Part shown: one piece after another, positions 59,501 through 64,000 of the stretch | How positions within the stretch are numbered: the stretch's first letter is position 1 | Layout: each line of letters begins with the position of its first letter | NCBI RefSeq assembly: GCF_016086655.4 | Contig: NC_052143.2 | Location: 21,839,886-21,903,885 of the forward strand | Source: Lepeophtheirus salmonis | Taxonomy: Eukaryota > Arthropoda > Copepoda > Siphonostomatoida > Caligidae | Length of the DNA: 64,000 nucleotides | Reading direction: 5' to 3' | Notes under the pieces: model-generated | The model's input: the letters and a program-made list of their open reading frames with translations, nothing else | Told to the model about the DNA's origin: nothing | The model's database searches: none | Made by a program: the position numbers and the translations under genes

Positions 59501-59956
59501 ATAAAGTCCCAAAGCAAGACTGCTCCATGGTGGACGAATGAATTAAGTAATTCGAGGAAGGCTGTCAAAAGGGCTCAAATACAAGCCCGCAAAACACAGA
59601 GTTTCAAGGATAGAATTGCTTATTATGGAAGCAACAGAGAATATAGGAGAGTAATAGACTTGGAGAGGCACTGCAGAAAGAGATATACTGAAATGGACTT
59701 ACAACACGCTATGATGGCGGCAATCAAGCACCAAAATTGAAAAAATAAACCTAGATTGGGCATCCTACAAAATGAAGCAGTAAAATTTTGAATTGAAGAA
59801 AACTTCAAGAAACTAAACCCAATGCATTTTAGCAATGCTACTCTTTATATACAAGGTCAGAAAGAAAATGTGAATGAAGGGACTGAGACAAATAAGAACA
59901 CTCATACTATATGGGTAAATTATTTAAATAATTCACTCGTGGAGGAAGTATATAGC

Positions 59957-60030
59957 TCATTCAAAAATTTTAAAAAAACCCGGTCCTAATGGCTTAGGCC
60001 CAATTATATTTATCAGATGAATGCTATAAC
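59957..60030 (+). repeat. Direct arm of an inverted duplication inside the LINE
   Basis: The block CATTCAAAAATTTTAAAAAA, then GGTCCTAATGGCTTA and CCAATTATATTTA, recurs in inverted orientation at 60259-60345 with few mismatches. Both encode the FKNFKKPGPNGL stretch of reverse transcriptase. Confidence 0.8.
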
Positions 60031-60258
60031 AGGATAGCTTTTATATTTGGGTTATTACTAAAATTGTTTTATGATCCTAAGATATAGAGCGAAGCTAGTG
60101 CCATTTTCTTATCAAACCCCAGTAAATATGATTATACACACCCAAAAGCATACAGACCAATGACATTAGTGAACACAATAGTTAAAGGACTAAAAAGAGT
60201 TGTATATTGGCATATCGAATCATTGAAGCAAAAAATATAATTAACTAATCAGTTAAAA

Positions 60259-60345
60259 GTTATAGTATTAATCTTATAAATTTTTAAATATAATTGGGGA
60301 TAAGCCATTAGGACCAGGTTTTTTAAAATTTTTGAATAAGCTTCT
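60259..60345 (-). repeat. Inverted arm of the duplication inside the LINE
   Basis: The reverse complement reads CTTATTCAAAAATTTTAAAA, then CCTGGTCCTAATGGCTTATC and CCCAATTATATTTA, matching 59957-60030. Differences between the arms (for example an extra 8-10 bp near the ATTTAAAAATT stretch) show it came from a related LINE copy or has drifted since. Confidence 0.8.
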
Positions 60346-60972
60346 TATTACAAACGTTGCTTTCTACCTTATCAAACAATCTACTAATAGCGAATCTGTA
60401 GACTTTGGAATTTTAATAAGAAGCATGCCATAATCGTCTTCTTCGACATCAAGGGAGCATTCAACAACCTTCCTTACGGTGCCATTGAAAAATCTTTGTA
60501 AAATAATGGTATTGACCCATGCAAAATTAAATGGAACAGACATTAATTGTTAAAAAGAGCAATCACATGTTCTCAATAGGGAGTAGGTATCTTCTTCAGT
60601 CCAACAAAAGGATGTCCTCAAAGGAGAATTCTATTGCCATTTGTATGGAACTGCACCATCCGGCACGTTATTCTACTTAGGACGGGCTCATTACTTAATA
60701 TTGGTTTTGCAGATGACATAGCCTTGGTGATAATTGAGATTGATATAACTTCAATGCCGGATATAATTCGAAAGTGAATAAGCGGGATGAACTTTTGTAT
60801 ATAACAAATGGATCTCGAGTTTAGTGTATGAAAGACTAAGGGAGTGTTATGTACCTGGGTCCGTAAAGTGAGTTTTCCTGAGATCAAATTAAATGATACA
60901 GCGATAAAAAGGGTAGATAACATATCGTCAAAACAAAATCCAAAAGGAATTGTTTGATCCAAGAAACTTAGT

Positions 60973-61860
60973 TTGTTACCAATGGGGCGTCCTTGGATTC
61001 GAAGTGCATGCTTCAAATCAGTGGTATGTTATGGAGTAGCATTATGGGCAGCTCGGATCATAAACAAACAGGGAAACATCACTAAGTTTGGAAGGGTGAA
61101 TAGTCTAGCGTGTCTCCTGCTGTGTAGAGGGATGCAATCAACACCAACAAAAGTAATGGAGATTATTTTTAATATGGAACCTTTACACCTTAGAATTAAA
61201 AAACATGCGATGACAACTAGATTAAGAATTATGGAGGATGTTCCAATCCCATGGATTGCACAGTCAAGAACAAAAGGAGGACAAACCCATATCCAACAAG
61301 ATTTAGATAAAATACTCCACAAATTTGATACACCCATAGAAAAAATTAATCATAAACCTTTTGACTGTCTTTCTTTTGGGACTATGATGGAAGGGACATC
61401 TGCAAATCCTCAATGTGTAAATGTGTTCACTGATGAATCAAAAATTGAAGATAAGGCTAGGTATGGCTTGTGTATTCGTACGCAGAAGAATCTATTCTTG
61501 ACGGCAAGGGAAATTTAAACTGGTATAACACAGTGTTTTAGGGAAAGTTGGAAGGAATTTTTCAAGCTTGTGAGCTCTTGTTGGGATGTAAAAGCATTCA
61601 AGTTGTCTGGTGGTTTTTCATACTGATAGTTTTGCTGCGCTAGATTCTCTGCCAAAAAAAAGAGGAGCCTTTACTAAACAGCAAGACAGGGGATATTGGT
61701 TGGGATTGGCCGATTGAAAGGTTCTGTAAACATGCCATGGGTAAAAGGCCATAACAATAATACCGACAATGAATATGTGGATGCACAAGCTATAATGGGA
61801 TGTAAAATGACTGAAAAATCTACAATGGAAGTCCCACTGGTCACAGTAAAAGCTGAAATA
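60973..61860 (+). pseudogene. LINE ORF2 C-terminal region with RNase H
   Basis: A frame of 181 codons (60973-61518) is the longest open piece in the window. It starts PMGRPWIRSACFKSVVCYGVAL and contains LACLLLCRGMQSTPTKVMEI and EPLHLRIKKHAM, the conserved post-palm helices of R1/LOA/I-type LINEs. Near residue 150 the RNase H domain begins (VNVFTDESKIEDKARYGLCI; first catalytic Asp in T-D-E-S). After the stop at 61516, RNase H pieces continue near 61660-61790 (WVKGHNNNTDNEYVDAQAIM, with the H-x-x-x-x-x-N-E-x-x-D end of the domain). EVPLVTVKAEI follows near 61830, matching the 31.17-kb copy. RNase H removes template RNA during copying. Confidence 0.8.
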
Positions 61861-61989
61861 AGAAAAAAATAATAATTATGTCTGGTTGAACGAGTTGCAT
61901 GGTGATCCAAGTTGTTGGCAAACAAAGGACTTTTTTTCTTGTCCTTGTGAGGGATGGAAAATTTATAAAAAGAGAATAACATAAATAAA

Positions 61990-62150
61990 AAGGTTTTAAG
62001 TTTTATGACTGGTCATATTCCCTTGAGGTAGGGCTTGGCGGAGGATGACTCATGCAAATTGTGAGGAGATGAACCACAATCTCTTATACATCTTATAACG
62101 AGATGTGATGCTCTGGAAAGTACATGGATAAATATATGGGGTTTTAGTTG
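61990..62150 (+). pseudogene. LINE ORF2 terminal zinc-knuckle-like block
   Basis: In corrected frame the sequence reads MTGHIP, then C-K-L-C-G-D-E, then LIHLITRCDALESTWI. This is the C-x2-C-x(n)-H-x4-C block that ends ORF2 in the Jockey/R1/I lineages. It is aligned with 30880-31010 on the opposite strand in the second copy. Confidence 0.65.
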
Positions 62151-62277
62151 AGATCTGCAATGGAACAAGAAAGACGTTTTTTTTTGTTTGTTTTTTTATA
62201 GTATTTTTGCCATTGGTCGTTTTGGCGATGCTTTTATAGAAGTTTGGGATTTTGACAGTAATCGCGAACTGTTGTGA

Positions 62278-62339
62278 ATTGACATTATGTGTGTTGACTT
62301 TTACTGTAAGGGGTAAAAGTCAACACACATAATGTCAAT
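62278..62339. repeat. Perfect 27-bp inverted repeat with 8-nt loop in the LINE 3' UTR
   Basis: The left arm 62278-62304 (ATTGACATTATGTGTG...) and right arm 62313-62339 are exact reverse complements. The loop is TGTAAGGG. The left arm is ordinary LINE 3' UTR sequence, because the second copy has a diverged version of it near 30730-30757. The right arm has no counterpart there. Confidence 0.9.
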
Positions 62340-62368
62340 GCACTGCAAGGAAAATATTGCAGTGCATT
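62337..62368. repeat. Second perfect hairpin, 12-bp arms
   Basis: AATGCACTGCAA (62337-62348) and TTGCAGTGCATT (62357-62368) are exact reverse complements around an 8-nt loop. It overlaps the end of the 27-bp hairpin by three bases. Confidence 0.9.
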
Positions 62369-62974
62369 ATATTTATGTTCAATTTATTTTTAGTTAATGT
62401 TTTGGTTTCGAAGTGGTGTTTGTTTTATGTTTTTATATAAGAGTTCCCTTTGTGATTTTATTTTATTTGTAACAATATGATGACTGCATTTCGATATGAA
62501 ATATACCTCAACTTCTGAGGTATATGCTATACGTACGGGTTGCTGCATTAAATTGGAGTTTCCGTGACCTTGAGGCAGCTTACTTATCACATATACTCCA
62601 GGTGTAAAAATAGAAAAAAAACTCTCTGGACAGCCTGGTGTAAAACCCCGAGATTTCATACAGGGGCCCTCATAGACTTGAGGTATTGGCCTGGTCTGTT
62701 TTCTTTAACTCCTTCGCGTCCAACTTGGCCTTTTTGACAGAACCCTTATTGCTTACGGCGTGGTCCAAGCAACGAACAAATGCTTGGAGTGCACGAATAG
62801 AAATTTGTCAATCACGTTCACGAGTCATTTTCTCGAGTTCTACATATGCTAAAGATCTCAGATTTTTTTTTTTTAACTAATTGTTTATGCTTTAATATAT
62901 CGAAATATGCATTAATTCCAACCACTCAACCTTCATTAATTATTAAGTGTTGAGATTTCAATGGACCACCTGTT

Positions 62975-64000
62975 AATAGGTACTATCCCAAGAAATATGA
63001 AAATGACCTCTATTTTTTGTAGAATAGAGAAGATTTTTATTAGAATAATATATTTTTTAACATTTACATGATTTTTTGATATTTTTGCGTCAGGGAATCT
63101 TAATAAAAGAAAACAGTGAACAATGTAGTTTGCTGTCACATATTTGCAACATCAAAATATTTTATTTATCTATATTTTTTTTCTTTTGTGATTCGGAGAA
63201 AACTTTTTGCATCTACAAAAAAAAAGTAATTTCTTTAGAAACCTAATAATTATTAATCTAAATGATAAAAATTATATTTAGTCTTAAAGTGAAAATACAC
63301 CAGTTCATTATAACAATGAGCTTCTTAAAATTTATATTTTAAGTAGTATTAAAGATTTGTAACATGAAAAAAAAAAATTTAAATTGTATATTTATACAGC
63401 TATCATAGCAATTGAGTTATTGCTTTTTCTAGGCCACAAGAGGCAAAAATTAATATTACATTATTTTGAGTTTATTGGAGTAAAATAATAAGGAATAGAT
63501 CCTCTCCACCTAAGGGCAAAAATTTGTTGATTACTTATAAATGTATTTGGCAATGGTTCTCTCCACAATGATTAAAAATAACCTTAATTTTTCTTTAACA
63601 AGCCAGTTTAACATACAGTACTTATTATCCCAAGTGATTGAACATAAAAATGTAAGCCGAAAAACAATCAACTGCAAAAAGAAAAATCTAATATTCGAAA
63701 GAATTTGAAAAACACATAACTTAGACATTCTAAGTTAAAGACAGTTTTTATTAACAAATGTGTAAGAAAAAGCCTGATAATTTTATTTTTGATGAAATTA
63801 AACGGTTATAGACAAAATACTATTATTCTTTTTACATCAACATTCTTAAATATATTCCTTTTAAGTTTTAAATTAGGTTAATACTGATTAAAAAAACTAA
63901 AAATTTAATGTCTAGGAATACGCAGCCGAAAAAAACACACTGTGAATCCATTCATTGACTCAGGAAAGAAATGGTTCCGATATCAAATGCCCGCACTTTC
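62975..64000. other. AT-rich end of window, nothing recognised
   Basis: ORFs of 65-67 codons on the minus strand (62936-63139 and 63531-63728) have noise-like composition. No transposon end or RNA gene was recognised. Confidence 0.5.

Larger units (their letters stand above)
59500..60960 (+). pseudogene. LINE ORF2 reverse transcriptase, with an inverted internal segment
   Basis: Pre-palm sequence: TAPWWTNELSNSRKAVKRAQ near 59520-59580, SSFKNFKK and G-P-N-G-L-G-P-I near 59960-60010, ASAIFLSNPSKYDYTHPKAYRPM near 60095-60165 (the P-x-x-Y-R-P-I block), then VVYWHIES. Palm: AIIVFFDIKGAFNNLPYGAI near 60430-60490 (block A, catalytic Asp present), TKGCPQRRILLPF near 60606 (degenerate block B), and IGFADDIALVI near 60700-60730 (block C with F-A-D-D intact). 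Between VVYWHIES and block A, about 60259-60345 is an inverted copy of 59957-60030, so the usual Q-x-G-F-R-x-x-x-S-T region is gone. The protein was inactive from at least that event. Confidence 0.75.
56780..62608 (+). mobile_element. RNase-H-bearing LINE, ~5.8 kb, nested in a family B element
   Basis: Its limits are set by the break in the host element (56770/62612). An A-rich end (GAAAAAAAAC near 62601) precedes the 3' junction, as expected for insertion on the plus strand. The order of domains is: gag-like ORF1 with a zinc-knuckle remnant, apurinic-type endonuclease, reverse transcriptase, RNase H, a terminal HLITRC zinc-like block, and a 3' UTR. That order is typical of the R1/LOA/I groups. 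The target duplication is unclear (perhaps AACT). A second 3' end of the same family lies inverted at 30.56-31.45 kb. The copy is complete in layout but full of stops. Confidence 0.75.
56318..62974 (-). mobile_element. Family B deletion derivative, split by a LINE insertion
   Basis: The 5' portion lies at 62612-62974 (minus strand). Its terminus, ACAGGTGGTCCATTGAAATC, matches the 4.8-kb copy. It continues through CAAGTCTATGAGGGCCC and GGGGTTTTACACCAGGC to CAGAGAG at about 62612. The 3' portion lies at 56318-56770 and resumes at the next family B position (AAGTGTGTGGAAAGAA equals AAGTGAGTGGAAAGAG). It ends with ACCGAGTTG at 56318, the inverted terminus. The two portions are contiguous in family B coordinates, with few or no bases missing, so they are one ~800-bp element opened by an insertion of ~5.8 kb. 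It also carries the ~400-bp internal deletion seen in the 48.1-kb copy. Confidence 0.8.

Noticed and set aside
1..64000. CRISPR array, bacterial operons, riboswitches, integrases
   Set aside because: No regularly spaced repeats, no ribosome-binding-site-led gene clusters and clear animal transposon content; the window is eukaryotic nuclear DNA.

Overview
The window is about 64 kb of very AT-rich animal nuclear DNA. It holds no bacterial operon, ribosomal RNA, CRISPR array or confidently recognisable single-copy host gene. Almost everything that can be identified is decayed transposable-element sequence. The mix of Tc1/mariner-type DNA transposons, two kinds of LINE, a Mutator-like element, a hAT-like element and a Gypsy gag scrap, together with the wording of several transposase families, suggests an arthropod. 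A caligid copepod such as Lepeophtheirus (salmon louse) or Caligus is my best guess; this is inference from remembered family resemblance, not a search.

Layout. 0.9-2.2 kb: nearly full-length mariner-type element (DUF4817-type N-terminus), minus strand, TA target duplication. 3.0-3.4 kb: collapsed mariner. 4.8-6.0 kb: full-length but broken element of a family called B here. 7.5-9.4 kb: element with ~170-bp terminal inverted repeats. 9.5-10.2 kb: hAT-like non-autonomous element. 11.1-11.7 and 12.8-13.15 kb: Tc1/mariner tail pieces. 14.8-16.1 kb: Mutator-like (MULE) remnant whose ends are tandem arrays of a ~16-bp unit. 19.6-20.9 kb: nearly complete mariner. 20.9-22.0 and 25.8-26.2 kb: long and short members of family C. 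26.7-27.4 kb: Tx1/L1-like LINE piece. 28.8-29.5 kb: family A deletion derivative, followed by a 253-bp MITE and the 3' end of an RNase-H-bearing LINE on the minus strand. 35.5-38.8 kb: LINE on the minus strand with a zinc-knuckle ORF1. 40.6-41.4 kb: mariner deletion derivative. 42.5 kb: Gypsy gag zinc knuckle. 45.4-47.8 kb: second Tx1/L1-like LINE. 48.1-48.9 kb: family B deletion derivative. 51.6-52.3 kb: family A deletion derivative, followed by a tRNA-like fold. 53.1-54.0 kb: remnant of a repeat-encoded protein of unknown function. 56.3-63.0 kb: family B deletion derivative split by a ~5.8-kb RNase-H-bearing LINE.

Families A, B and C are labels used here only. Each has more than one copy in the window, and most copies share the pattern N-terminus plus C-terminus with the catalytic middle missing. 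That pattern fits non-autonomous elements moved in trans. Between elements lie kilobases of AT-rich sequence in which I see only short chance ORFs, homopolymers and microsatellites. No element has an intact reading frame, so the window reads as an old repeat graveyard, with a few features that look younger, chiefly a perfect 27-bp inverted repeat in the 3' UTR of the nested LINE.
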